A DNA stretch of 64,000 nucleotides from Miscanthus floridulus (Eukaryota; Streptophyta; Magnoliopsida; Poales; Poaceae), in the NCBI RefSeq assembly GCF_019320115.1, contig NC_089587.1:83996384-84060383 (forward strand). The letters are read 5' to 3'. The position numbers and the translations under genes were made by a program. The notes under the pieces are model-generated. The model saw only the letters and a list, made by a program, of their open reading frames with translations. It did not search any database and was not told the origin of the DNA. This document shows, piece by piece, positions 10,951-22,599 of the stretch (the first letter of the stretch is position 1; each line of letters starts with the position of its first letter).

Positions 10951-13080
10951 CCTGCCCACTGGTCTACACTATGCTTTCCTAAATGGTGATAAAAACACTC
11001 CTGTAATCATTAGCGATAAGCTTTCTGATGAGGAGACATCCAGACCCATTGCCATTTTAGAGAAACATAGGTCGGTCTTCGGGTATTCCTTACAAGACCT
11101 CAAGGGGATTAGCCCAACTCTCTATACCCATCGCATTCCGATTAACCCTGAGAGTACACCATCTAGAGAGCCTTAGCGTAGGCTGAACAATGCGATGCGG
11201 GAAGTCATGAAGAACGAAGTCCTCAAACTTCTTCACACCGGGATTATTTATCCTGTACCACATAGCTACTGGGTTAGTCCCGTCCAAGTGGTTTCAAAGA
11301 AAGGAGGCATGACGGTCGTTGAAAACAATAAAAATGAGTTAATTCCACAACGTACCATCACAGGGTGGAGAATGTGCATTGATTACCGGAAACTCAACGC
11401 GGCAACATAGAAAGACCACTTTCCACAGCCTTTCATTGATGAAATGTTAGAGCGGTTGGTGAAGCATTCTTTCTTCTGTTTCCTCGATGGGTATTCGGGG
11501 TATCATTAGATTCCCATCCACCCCGATGATCAGAGCAAGGCGACATTTACATGCCCGTATGGAACATACGCTTATCGTAGAATGTCGTTCGGGTTGTGTA
11601 ATGCGCCCACGTCTTTTCAACGATGCATGATGTCTATTTTCTCAGACATGATTAATGAAATCATGGAGGTTTTCATGGACAATTTTTTGTTCTATGGCAA
11701 AACCTTTGATCATTGTCTGGAAAATTTAGACAATGTCTTGCAGAGATGCCAAGAGAAGGACCTGGTACTTAATTGGGAAAAGTGCCACTTCATGGTCCGT
11801 GAATTCATCGTTCTTGGGCACCTTGTGTCCGAGAGGGGGATAGAGGTAGATAAGGCCAAGATAGAAGTTGTCGAGCAGCTACCACCCCCCGTGAATGTCA
11901 AAGGGATCCGTAGCTTCCTAGGTCATGCAGGGTTCTATAGGCGGTTTATCAAAGATTTTTCACAAATCGCTAGACCCCTCATGAATCTGTTAGCTAAAGA
12001 TGCACCTTTTGAGTTCACAGATGAGTGCTTATCTGCTTTTCACACTCTCAAGAAAGCACTCATCTCAGCACCAGTCATCCAACCACCCGATTGATCGTTG
12101 CCGTTCGAGATCATGTGTGATGCTAGTGACTATGCTGTTGGTGCGGTCCTTGGCCAAACCAAAGATCAGAAGCATCACGCAATTGCATACGCTAGCAAAA
12201 CACTGACGGGATCACAACTTAACTACGCTACCACAAAAAAAGAACTCTTAGCAGCCGTTTTTGCTATCGACAAGTTTAGGTCTTACTTAGTGGGTGCAAA
12301 AGTTATCATTTATACTGATTATGCTGCACTTAAATATTTGCTCACTAATAAAGATGCTAAACCTAGGTTAATAAGATGGGTTCTCTTACTCCAAGAATTT
12401 GACCTTGAGATAAAAGATAAAACGGGAGTAGAGAACACTATCGCCGATCATCTATCACGTTTGCAAGTCACTAACATGCAGGAACTCCCAATAAATGACT
12501 TCCTACGCGACGACATGCTACTCAAGGTGACGAACACAAACCCATGGTATGTAAACATCGTGAACTTCATGGTTTCATGATATGTACCACTGGGCGAAAA
12601 CAAAAGGAAGCTGCAAGCAGAAAGCAGACGTCACCTTTGGGATGACCCATACCTATACAGAGTATGCTCTAACTGCCTATTGAGGAGATGTGCGCCAATG
12701 GCAGAAGGATTGCAAATCATTGAGAAATGCCATGCACCACTACAAATCTTCTATTTTCTTCGATGTTTGGGGCATTGACTTCATGGGGCCATTCCAAAAG
12801 TCCCATGCCAGGCGAGTACATCCTCATCGCCGTTGATACGTGTCAAAATGGATGGAAGCTTTACCCTGCAGAGCTGCTGACGCCAGGCATGCAAGGAAGA
12901 TGTTTCATGAAGTGATCTTCCCTCGCTTTGGAACACCACGAATGGTGATAAGCGATGGAGGATCTCACTTCATTGACAAAACCTTTAGAACCTTCTTGAA
13001 AGAGCTTGGGGCAAAGCACAACATTGCCACCCCATACCATCTTCAAACAAGCGGTCAGGCAGAAACTTCAAATAAATAGA
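10951..13080 (+). pseudogene. Athila-like pol fragment (RT, RNase H, integrase)
   Basis: The frame opens just upstream of reverse transcriptase. RT blocks run from about 11195 (HTGIIYPV, then WRMCIDYRKLN at 11368) through FLDGYSGYH (11480) and MSFGLCNAPTSFQ (11582) to the YxDD position, which here reads FMDN (11671-11685), so one catalytic Asp is lost. RNase H follows ([13 protein letters not shown] near 12110; ADHLSRL near 12445). The integrase core shows WGIDFMGPF (about 12770), VISDGGSHF (about 12935) and the E of GQAETSNK (about 13055). In-frame stops occur at 11174, 11408, 11507, 12092, 12578 and 13078, and there is a frameshift between RNase H and integrase. The gene is dead; gag and protease are not in the window. 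Confidence 0.85.
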
Positions 13081-14027
13081 TCAAGAATATCCTACAGAAA
13101 CAAGCTGGGATACATTGATTCATGAATCACCATTTCTCTGAGACGGTACTGATTTGGCTATGGTCTATCACCGTAGTAAGAACTAGAATATGAAAGATGG
13201 TAAAATGGTTCTGATTGCGTACCACCTGCTTGAAAGTAGCATAGGTGCTTACATAGAATGTTTAGTTAAGGAACTAACGATGACTGCTAATAAAATTGAA
13301 TATAAGGATGCACATTTAGTAATGCTTCCACAGGTGCAATAACCCACAAGCCAAATAAGCCTTACATATACTTGGAGTCTTTTATTTTCCTCCTATCGGG
13401 TAAGTCTTGCTGACTACAATCGAGTACTCAAGGTTTTATTCCCCCTATTACCTATTGCAGGTGACCGATGGATGGTAGATGACTTTTGTGTGTGGAAACC
13501 TCCTGGTGGGCTCAGCGAGGATTTCCTTCTGTTGCTGACATAGAGTTTAATCAAATTGTCACAAAATGTTTTTGCAAAGGAAAAGACTTACCGTCTGTTA
13601 CCATTCCATATATATAAATGTTCCTCATGTTAGCGCTTAAACTTGTCGTTATATACATTTCCTCTGAAAGCTTTGATAACATTATTATATTCCGCTATTA
13701 TAATCAATTGAGGTAATATTCTGCTATGGTAATTAAGTGATGTAAGAAATGGCTAAATATGTTGTAAGCTTTATTCTCTCATTTATGATCCTGATAGAAA
13801 ATTATGGATTTTTGAGTTCTCCCCTTGAGGTGTGCTCGATGGAACGACACGATTTAATGCACTCTCTTGGGTAGTTCGTGTCTAATGGAAGACAAGTACT
13901 CTTGAGATGGCATTAGATTAGGCGGTTTTGCCACAATAAACCACCCCCATGGTCTCTCCTCTCCTCACACCAAGCTACAAGCTTTCTTCTCTCCCTCCAC
14001 TTAGCACTCAAAGCTCTAAGCTCAGCA
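13081..14027 (+). other. G4 spacer between pol and the 3' ORF
   Basis: No known gene is visible. A coherent open stretch reads from about 13149 to a TAA at 13342 with one internal stop (13185); it has the look of a protein end (LIAYHLLESSIGAYIECLV) but I cannot assign it. A GTAAGT-like donor near 13402 and a TTGCAG acceptor near 13461 could bound a small intron. Just before 14028 the sequence becomes a pyrimidine-rich leader (CTCTCCTCTCCTC...), suited to the 5' untranslated part of the next ORF. Confidence 0.35.
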
Positions 14028-14720
14028 ATGGCTGGCCACGCTCTCACCTTGTACAAGGGCTCTTGCTCCACCTACAACCTTGATGGCATTCTGGCATCCA
14101 TTAACTTAGTGCCCGAGAGCTCCTTTGTGAGGGAAGCAGCACGGCTCATCACCGAGGCACCGCTCGCTATCATAGCACCACCTAGCTATGCCATGAGCGG
14201 TGGCTCAAGTCTCAAGACCATGGTTCATTCCAAGGTGCCCCAAGGTGGCACCAAGGAGAAGAAGGTGATGCCAACACGCCCAACCACCAGTGCCCTCGGC
14301 CTCAAGCAGAAGGTTTCCGACGTTAGCAGACCCAACAAGCGCCCTGTTGTAATGCCTTCGGGCAATACGGTCTCTCATGCTAGTTCATCCTTTCAAACCG
14401 CTAGGCCTAGCCTCTCCTATACCATTGTAGGAGTGCGCAAAACCAAAGGAGGGTATGGCAAGGCTCTCATGCGCAAACCGGCTAAAAAGTTGGTGAGCAA
14501 GCCGGCTCCATCAGGGAAAGAGTCGAAATCCTCGGGTGCACCCCTCAGGTTCACGAGGATGATGAAGCCTCAAATTAGGGGTCAGCCCGCTGGTTTTTTC
14601 AGCAATAGTGAGGATGACCAGCCATCCAAAAGCCCTATGCTCCCTCACTTAGCTCTAGCAGCAAAAGCCTGTGCGAGAGTGTTAGAAAGGCTAATGATCG
14701 TCTCGCCGAGAGTCTGCTGA
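14028..14720 (+). CDS. unknown basic protein in the env position of G4
   Basis: An open frame of 230 codons starts at an ATG in good context (AGCAATGGC) after a pyrimidine-rich leader. The N-terminal 60 residues look globular (MAGHALTLYKG, then SINLVPESSFVREAARLI); residues 60-190 are low-complexity and strongly basic (many K, R, S, P), with no signal peptide or membrane helix. After 14640 another frame continues with a short coiled coil (SVRKANDRLAES...KDLDDEINEL, to about 14757), which suggests a frameshift near 14660-14680. In Athila-type elements this place often holds an env-like or accessory ORF; the lack of a membrane segment speaks against an envelope protein. I do not recognise the family. 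Confidence 0.45.
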   Translation: MAGHALTLYKGSCSTYNLDGILASINLVPESSFVREAARLITEAPLAIIAPPSYAMSGGSSLKTMVHSKVPQGGTKEKKVMPTRPTTSALGLKQKVSDVSRPNKRPVVMPSGNTVSHASSSFQTARPSLSYTIVGVRKTKGGYGKALMRKPAKKLVSKPAPSGKESKSSGAPLRFTRMMKPQIRGQPAGFFSNSEDDQPSKSPMLPHLALAAKACARVLERLMIVSPRVC

Positions 14721-14757
14721 AAATCAAGGACCTCGACGATGAGATCAATGAGCTCTG

Positions 14758-16347
14758 ATGCGGCTTTGGAGAGAAGGTTGCTAGGGTAGCGAAGGTGGCA
14801 GGAGTAGAGCATGCTTTGAATCAGCCTTTCTAGGCCACTCCCACTGCAACAATAAATTAGACACATTTTCTTTATATTTCAAGTCTTTCATTCCTATCAT
14901 TTGAATTCCATCATGTAATGCGCCTAGATTTTATTATTGAATAAAGTTTTATTGTTAGAAATATTTTGTTGCACTTGTTTTCTTGTTCTTTTTGTTATCA
15001 TAATAAAAACAGGAATGAAAACAAGTGTGGGGGAGGAACCACACTCACCTCCGACTCAGTTGCACAAAAGACGGTCAAATTCAAACTCGGTTTGTGTAAC
15101 TCTCTTTCTCTCATTCCATACTTAAATAAGAAGCTTTAAAATTGAATAAATTTTAAAAATAAACTAAAAAGAATATGCTCCATCTCCATGTCTTCCTATG
15201 ATTAAGAAGTTTGCATACTTTTTATTCCTTGCTAAAATTCCTAAAAACTTGTGAACACTTATTATAGGGAACCCATTTTATCTAAGTAATTGACAAATGA
15301 GATATAGTAGGATGACATGACTCTTGCTTATTTCTCGCAAAGTACTTGGGATTTATTTTATAAATCAAAAAGCATGTTCCTTGAATGACATTCAAATACC
15401 TACCAAGGCCATATATGATCTTGCATGACAAAACCTTCCATATATGCCTCTTACTTTGTGTTGAGTTCGGTCAAGTTTTGTGACCTAGTTGAGAGATATT
15501 TCATGCTCCCAAGATCAAAACTCACATACACACCACAAATAAATAGCTATTCCTACACTAGGAATACGCTAAAACATGTTTTCCATCACCACCAACATAA
15601 ATACTCTATGCTCTAAAATATGATCTCTCTAGCATATTTTTAGAAAGAGACAGCAAGGCTATGCAAAAAGATTGAAAAAGAATGGGACACATGAAGGTCT
15701 CAAAGTATAGAAAAGAGGTAAGGACACAATGAAGGTCCTAGAAGCATTGAAAAAAATGATGAGCACATGAAGGCCCATAAAGAGAAAATAAGCTAGCCAT
15801 GTCTCGAAATAAAAAGCTAGAAAAAGAGATCATATCCAATAGAGGAGTATAATTCCACCAAAAATTCCACACACTGTTTTGATCTAAGAGTATGATGCTT
15901 CTCTCTGATGCGGTCCGAGATTTGACTTTACAACAAATGCAAGGTAAGTGTGCCTCACAATTTTCATCCCTACCCAAAGCTCCAAATAAGCTTTTTAGAA
16001 GTAGGAAGATCAAAAGAGTAGGCAAAACTTCAAAATATGCCTTGGTGAGGAATCACTTACAAAATTTGAGTGACCCGAGAGAATCATTCAAGGAACAAAT
16101 AGCTATCTTTATGTTTTTAAAAACATACAAAAACCCAAGTTTCTGAGCAGGGATAGAGTAAGAAGATTTCATTCCAAGCTATTCCATTTTTTAATTGCCC
16201 AAGATATTTTGGTAGACACTTGGAAGTTCACAGGTTCAGGTGAAGCTCGGAATAACCTGTATGCAAATTTTCATATCAAGGAGATGAACCCGCTTAGTCC
16301 TTAGAACTTTACTTGAGGACGAGCAAAGGACTAAGTGTGGGAGAGCT
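14758..16347 (+). other. G4 3' untranslated region with polypurine tracts
   Basis: No coding region is recognised. A tract AAGTGTGGGGGAGGAA at about 15023 is close in sequence to the true polypurine tract at 16333-16346 (AAGTGTGGGAGAG); two such tracts are common in Athila-type elements. The remainder is AT-rich with short open frames only. Confidence 0.5.
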
Positions 16348-17604
16348 TGTTGGCGGTCCTTAACTCACTTTTCTACCGCCAACATTGAAACAAAATGAAA
16401 CAAATATGAATGACAAAACTTAGAATTAGTTCCAACTCACATTTTCCATGAGTTTTGGTATATACATGTTTTGCAGGACAATATGTGAAAATACACTAAA
16501 ATGCATAATCAACAAGGCGTATTCATGTAAAACAGAAGCAAAGCCCAACCAAACTACAGAGCTAGGCCAGAACACTAGCGTAGGACCCATCCAGGCCTAG
16601 CTAGTAACCCACCAGAGCAAGGCGGTGGTGACTGGGCTGGCCCAGGGTGCGGCCGCACCCATGGTGTGGCCGCACCGCCCCCAGCTCCGCCCGGTCCCAC
16701 CTTGCTCTGGTGGTGCATTAAATGCTAGGGGAGGCAGTTGCATGTGGCACTTTCCTAAAATACAAGCAAACTGACCTCCTCCAAGCCTATATAAGGAGCC
16801 CCTTCCTCACAATCAAGGGGATCATACACATTTGGAGAAGAAGAAGGGCTACACTCATTCCATTAGCTTCTAGCTGGACTAGTTAGGGAGTGAGAGAGGG
16901 AAAGAGTTAGAGGAATAGTGGAGTAGCAGTGCCCTCTACTTCTTGTACTCGGTGAGCCTTGTACATTGGGTGGATGGAGTGCCAGACTTGTTGGCTCCCC
17001 TCTACACTTGTACCTCTACAAACGTCATGCTACTTGGAGTAAGACATTTGTGTTCTACTTTTGGTTTTGGTCCCTTAAGAAAAGTTATCATTGTTACTAC
17101 TTACTTGCAGGTTCGCCATCCATCCTCATGGCGGGTGCTCTAGTAGAGGACTCCTAATAAAGATAGAAGTTCCTAGCCAACGCTAGAGTTGTAGCGGTTA
17201 GCGTAGACGTGGTGTCTAAGCTACATGTTACCTTCGTTTGCCTTGTATCCCACGGTTGAGGGGTAGGCGGTAGGTGGTGATAGCCCTGTCCATCCCTTGT
17301 AATCCCCCATGTTTGGGTATGGCATAGAGCTAGAGGCCGACATCACTTGGCAGACCAAGTGCGATCCGGTGCTCGAAGTGAGTCTGTAGTAGCGAAGTTA
17401 TCTTCACTTAAGGTTTCTGCCCTTAGAAGAACCTCACTACCCAAGTTACCCTTCATCTTGTTCTCCTAGGTAAACTAGCCAAGCGACTACTTACACCTCC
17501 ATTCCTCGTGGAAATACGATACCCTGAATACCACAGGGTGAAGGGCTACAATGGTACTTCCGTGCGCTTGCGGACTTTTCTGCTTACGCTAAGAAGCACC
17601 AACA
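16348..17604 (+). repeat. 3' LTR of Athila-like element G4
   Basis: The LTR begins TGTTGGCGGTCC right after the polypurine tract and ends AGCACCAACA, giving matched TGTTGG/CCAACA ends; length 1257 bp. A TATA box (CTATATAAGG) is at 16787-16796, with transcription expected some 30 bp downstream. No second copy of this LTR is in the window. The right junction enters the minus-strand gag of G1 without any gap. Confidence 0.8.
16787..16796 (+). promoter_or_regulatory. LTR TATA box of G4
   Basis: CTATATAAGG, followed by GAGCCCC, at a normal place within a plant LTR. Confidence 0.6.
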
Positions 17605-18297
17605 ATCATCAGGTGCATAGCGCGCTAACTTCATGAATTTCTGAATGTACTGATTCACTTTCATCGGTCCTTGTCTTAGGGAACGAAATTCTTCAACCTT
17701 TATCTCCATAATTCCTTCGGGGATGTGATATTCATGAAATGCTTCCACAAATTCATGCCATGTGATAGCGTCTAGCTCATTAGTTGCATCTTGATAATTT
17801 TCACACCATTCACTGGCTGCTCCTACCAGTTGATGGGTGGCTAAATTAACCTTCTCTTCATTAGTGGCTTGTATTGCATTTAACTTTTTGGTAATGGCGT
17901 GCAACCAATCATCTGCTGAAAGGGGGTCTTCTTCTGCACTATCGAAAGTTGGCGAGTGAAGTCTCATAAAAGCTACCATTTTTCCTTGTCCATTTCCATT
18001 ATCTGGTCTCCTTGTAAGATTTTCCAATAATCGTGTCTATCGATCCATAACTTCTACTAATGTCGGTGGGGGTGGCGATGGTTCTTCTCCTTGTACCGGA
18101 TCATTTCTAATATTCTACTCAACTTCATCTTCACCTTCTTCATGAACTTCTTCTATAATTGGGATACTATTTTCCTATGGTTGCTCATGCCCATGCCTTT
18201 GATTGTGATGCCCATGATTGACTCTGTTTTGCCTTCCTCAAGGGGGTGGTGCAACTTGTTCCTCTATTTCATGAACCTATCTTCCGGCGGCCCTTAA
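17605..18297 (-). pseudogene. gag fragment of chromovirus-type element G1
   Basis: On the minus strand a gag frame runs from about 18297 to 17605. It has a proline-rich N-terminal part with stops, then the Retrotrans_gag (PF03732) core: PTFDSAEEDPLSADDWL near 17945, VNLATHQLVGAASEW near 17840, WHEFVEAFHEYHIPEG near 17750 and LRQGPMKVNQYIQKFMKLARYAPDD ending at 17610. After APDD the frame passes directly into the LTR of G4, so gag was cut by that insertion. The pattern is that of Tekay/Del chromoviruses. The minus-strand leader and LTR with a Met primer site at 39004-52700 are its likely 5' part, separated by the G2 insertion. Confidence 0.78.
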
Positions 18298-18299
18298 AT

Positions 18300-19316
18300 C
18301 GGCCAGGTCACAATCGCGTAATTAGGACGCTCACCCTAAGAGATCTAACCGATCAGTGGGCAATCGGTACAACATGCCACCTAGTGGTCGGGACCTCAAA
18401 CCCGAGCTAGATGCGAATTGGAGGCATTGGGATGCCCGATCAGCGCTCAACACCAATCAGGCTCAACATTATGGCACCAATCCCTGAGTATCGATCACCG
18501 ACTATCGTGCATTCGCTCCAAACCTTTAGAGGGTGGTCTGGCCCCCGAAGTTCAAGCCTAGCTCGATTGAGAAGTACGACGACACTACCAACCCCAAAGA
18601 GTGGATCTAGATCTACTCCATGGTTATCGAGGCAGCGTATGGTGATGATTATGTCAAAGACAATCACCTCCTGACTGTCATGTAGGGCTCTGCCCGAACT
18701 TGGTTGATGAATCTACCTGAAGGAACCATTCAATCCTAGGCTCATCTTTGCCAAATGTTTGAGGCCAACTTCCATGCCACATACACCCATCCCGGTCAGG
18801 AGGATGATCTATTTGCATGCGTCTAGAAACCCAATGAATCTCTTCGGGATTTCATTTGACGGTTCAGTGATATCTACAACAAAATCCCTGACATGGTCGA
18901 ATATCGGGTGATCATAGCCTTCAAGCAGGCCTACAAGGATGAGAAGACCACTGAGAAGTTAGCATCTAAAAACCCTAAAACGGTGGTAGAGCTCTACAAG
19001 ATCATCGAGGCAATGGCCAAGGCGGCTGATGCCTGAGCCCGAGTGCATGAACAACTTGATGTCTCCCGATCAGCGGAGAAGAAGGGCAAGGACAAGAAGC
19101 GCAAGAATGAAGACGCCGAAGTCCTCACCACCAAAAAAGGGGAAAGCTCTGCCTCAATGCCAAGGTAAGTCCGATGACCTTCCTGTTTATTGTCCTATAC
19201 ATCGATCTACCATGCACTCCTTCATGGAGTGCTCCATGTATAAGAAGCAGAAGCAGGAAGAAGAGAAGCAGCGCAGGGCCGAAGCACCCATACATCAGCA
19301 AAGGCAAAATTAGAAC
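18300..19316 (+). pseudogene. Tat-like gag (G2)
   Basis: An N-terminal segment with EYRSPTIVHS (about 18485) leads to the gag core: PKFKPSSIEKYDDTTNPKEW (about 18545), GSARTWLMNLPEGTI (about 18688), RFSDIYNKIPDM (about 18862) and AMAKAADA (about 19010). The C-terminal CPIHRSTMHSFMEC block (about 19195-19240) is the Tat-type zinc-binding motif, followed by a charged tail. Stops and frame changes, for instance at about 18608 and 18684, break it repeatedly. Confidence 0.72.
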
Positions 19317-20430
19317 ATTCATGCGGTAGAAGATGAAGAAGAATTCATCCTTCCTAAGAACAAGATACTCACCATCTACGGTGGCACGGCCACCTCAGCT
19401 TCTAAGACCAAGCTAAAATAGGTCCAGTGACACGTAAATAGTACCCAACAATCGGAAAAGGAGGCTCAAGTGGTCAGAAGTCCCTATCTTATACGATATC
19501 AGAGATCATCCCCTGAATCTGTATGATGGTCCACTGCTCCCATTGGTAATCAAACCATATATCGGGAATTACAAGGTCGGGTGAACCTTAATCGATAGTG
19601 GCAGTGCACTCAATTTGCTCTTCACAAACACCTACGACAACCTCGCATTGCCCATGAAGGCTCTTATTCTATTCTAGGAATGCTTCTACGGGATAATGCC
19701 AAGCATGTCAGCTTACCCCCCTTAGAAGAATTGACCTCCAGGTTACCCTTCAAGAAGGCGAGAACCTAAGGTCCGAGTTCCTCACTTTTGAGGTAGCAGA
19801 TTTTGAGTCTGCACAAAATTGCATTTTGGGACAACCGTTCCTAAAGAAATTCATGGTTGTCGCCCACTTTGCTTACTTGGTGCTCAAAGTACCCGGGCCT
19901 CATGGCCCCATCATTATATACGGTGACCAAAAGGGTGTGTTGCTTGTGACATGAAGACTCTTGACTTAATAAAGCAGTTTAGGCTAGTTCCAGTAGACCA
20001 AGCTGAGCTGCCATCAAAGCAACAAAAGACAGCAAACCCGACTATCATGACAATGCCAGTAGCAACTCTACCTGTGCCTGTCGTGACAATGCCGCTTCTT
20101 GCGGCTGCAACCAAACAGCCAGCTCTCGAGAGCTCTAAAGCAGCAGAAGCCAGACTCAAGGCTCCGACTCTGCTAGAGACCCAGGCTCTGATGCTTCCAT
20201 AGCCTAAAGCTCTAACACTGCCCCAAACTCAGGCTTTGGCACTCCCATAGCCTCAGACTCCAGGGGTCAATATGGAAGCCTCCAATCAAGTGGTAGTCGT
20301 AGACAAACCTGATGACATTCCTCAACCCAAGGAAGACACAACTGGGGACCAGACTACCAAACCTATCACTGTTGATCCAACAAACCCAATAAGGTCACCC
20401 ATATCAGGACCAACCTTTCTCCTCAATAGG
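19317..20430 (+). pseudogene. Tat-like protease region and linker (G2)
   Basis: The aspartic protease signature IDSGSALNLLF is at about 19590-19625 (catalytic DSG). Stops interrupt the frame on both sides. Downstream (about 19950-20430) the sequence is proline- and alanine-rich, with repeats of an LPxP/QALxLP type, and looks like the linker that joins protease to reverse transcriptase in this clade. Confidence 0.6.
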
Positions 20431-22330
20431 AACTCGAGCTCATTGCTTTCCTCCAGGCGAATAAGGATGTGTTCACTTGGGAACCATCAGATATGCCTAG
20501 GATCCCTAGAGAGGTAATGGAGCACAAATTGGGTCTACCAGCTGGCGCCCGACCAATCAAACAAAAACAAAGACGCTACACACCCAAGAAGCAAGCCACC
20601 ATACGAGATGAAATCAACCGACTATGGAAGGCCAGTTTCATACGAGAGGTCCCTTTCCCGGAGTGGCTAGCCAATCCTGTCATGGTCAAGAAGTCGAATG
20701 GCACATGGCGGATGTGTGTGGACTATACTGATCTGAATAAAGCATGCCCTAAGGATGAATATCCCCTTCTGAGGATAGATCAAATTGTAGATTCAACCTC
20801 CGGATGCAAATTGCTATGTTTTCTAGATGCCTATTCAGGGTATCACCAAATTAGCATGTGCATAGATAATGAGGAAAAAACTGCATTTGCAACTCCTTTC
20901 AGTGTGTATTGTTATATTAAGATGCCTTTTGGCCTTAAGAATGTTGGTTCTACATATCAAAAGTGTGTTCATATTGTTCTTGAAGGCCAAATTGGCCGCA
21001 ATGTGGAAGCATATATTGATGATATTGCTGATCTAGAAGAAACTTTTAATAACTTACGTAAGACAAGATGATGCTAAATCTTGATAAATGTTCTTTTGGC
21101 ATTTCCTCGGGTATGCTACTTAGGTATTTAGTGTCTCATCGAGGCATCAAAGCTAACCCAAAAAAGGTCAAGGCTATCGATGACATGCAGTCTCCACGCA
21201 ACAAGAAAGAAGTCCAAAAGCTAGCTAGCATGATGGTAGCCCTAAGTCGATTCGTATCCAAGTCAGGCAAACAAGGTATGTTGTTTTATAAATTATTAAA
21301 GAAGCATGATGGTTTTTTTTTGGAGTGAGCAGGCCGAAGAAGCGTTTCAAGCGTTCAAGCAATACATGAAACAATTACCTATACTTGTTCATCCCAAAGA
21401 TGGCGAAACCATGCTCCTTTATGTAGCAGCAACTCCAACAGTTGTCAGCGCGGTCCTAGTGGTCGAGCGTCAAGCCGAGAAGTCAGCAAAACAACACCCT
21501 GTGTATTTTGTGAGCGAAGTACTACATGATGCCTGATCTAGGTACCCGAATATCCAAAAATTACTCTATGCTGTATTGATGTCTTCTCAAAAGCTTAAGC
21601 ATTATTTCTTAAGTCACAAGATCAAAGTGATTTCTTCATACCCACTCGGTACCATTGTTCAAAATCAAGACACCATTGGTAGAATCGCTCAATGGTTGGT
21701 CGAGTTAGGCCAATACGATATAGAGTTTGTGCCTAGGACTATGATCAAATTGCAGGCTCTAGCAGATTTTGTTGCAGAATGGACAAATCCCGAACCCGAG
21801 GAGGCGGCCCAAAACCTCGAGCATTGGCTAATGTACTAAGATGGAGCAAAATGCAAGAATGGCGTAGGGGCTGGGGTCATCCTAATATCTCCAAAAGGGG
21901 ATGCCATGAGGTACACAATTCAAATTGATTTCAATGATCGTACTCCAACTAACAACATTGCCGAATATGAGGGCCTGTTAACTGGTTTGTGAATCGCCAT
22001 ATCCTTGGGTGTCCAATGACTACTTGTGAAAGGGGATTCAGAAGTAGTCGCTAAACTGACCAGTAAGGACTATCAAACAACAAACAAGAACATGGCCGCA
22101 TATTTACAGGCATACAAATGACTGGAATCTAAATTTGATGGACTCGAGGTCCAATTTATCCCAAGAAAACTACACTCGGATGCTAACACGCTCGCTAGCC
22201 GGGTAGCTGAACAACAGCACCTGTCGGGAGATGTTCTAGTTGAAGTGTTAACAAACCCCTCTATCCCAATGTCAAAGTCGGGTCCAAACCCCATGCTTGA
22301 TCTGTCAAGCGATGATGCAATACTCAGCAA
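20430..22330 (+). pseudogene. Tat-like reverse transcriptase and RNase H (G2)
   Basis: RT is open from about 20469 to 21071: VMEHKLGLPAGARPIKQ, FIREVPFPEWLANPVMVKK, WRMCVDYTDLNKACPKDEYPL, FLDAYSGYHQI (about 20820) and the catalytic AYIDDI (21010-21027). A frameshift near 21060 moves to MLNLDKCSFGI and the thumb/connection; another near 21310 reaches a degraded RT-side RNase H. The second, archaeal-type RNase H typical of Tat elements is seen at 21840-22210 (DGAKCKNGVGAGVILISP, NNIAEYEGLLTGL, VKGDSEVV) with stops at about 21838, 21991 and 22018. Inactive, but the family is clear. Confidence 0.83.
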
Positions 22331-22599
22331 ATTCCTTGGAAGTCTATGCTAGTCGATACAGCTCGTGCTGCCGCTCTAGTTGGAAATGGGGAGAACTGGA
22401 TGGATCCAATTCGGGTGTACCTCACAAACCAGGCTACTCTGGTCGATGATACGAATATAGAACGAACCAGCCACAAATGGTGGACGGTACCCTCTACAAG
22501 CGAGGGCGAAATGGGATTCTTCTCAAGTGTATCACCTAGGCCGAGGGCATTAGTTTGCTCCATAGCATCCATGGAGGAATCTATGGGTCCCATGCCTCT

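Larger units (their letters stand above)
10951..17604 (+). mobile_element. Athila-like Ty3/gypsy element G4, 5' part outside window
   Basis: G4 holds a truncated pol (10951-13080), a long 3' region with an extra ORF (13081-16347), a polypurine tract and a complete 3' LTR (16348-17604). The long spacer with an ORF between pol and the 3' LTR, and the GTGTGGGAGAG polypurine type, fit the Athila clade. Its 5' LTR, gag and protease would lie left of the window because G5 and the CACTA element split it. On the right it breaks the minus-strand gag of G1; the bases after the LTR are ATCAT (17605-17609), the expected target duplication. Confidence 0.75.
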
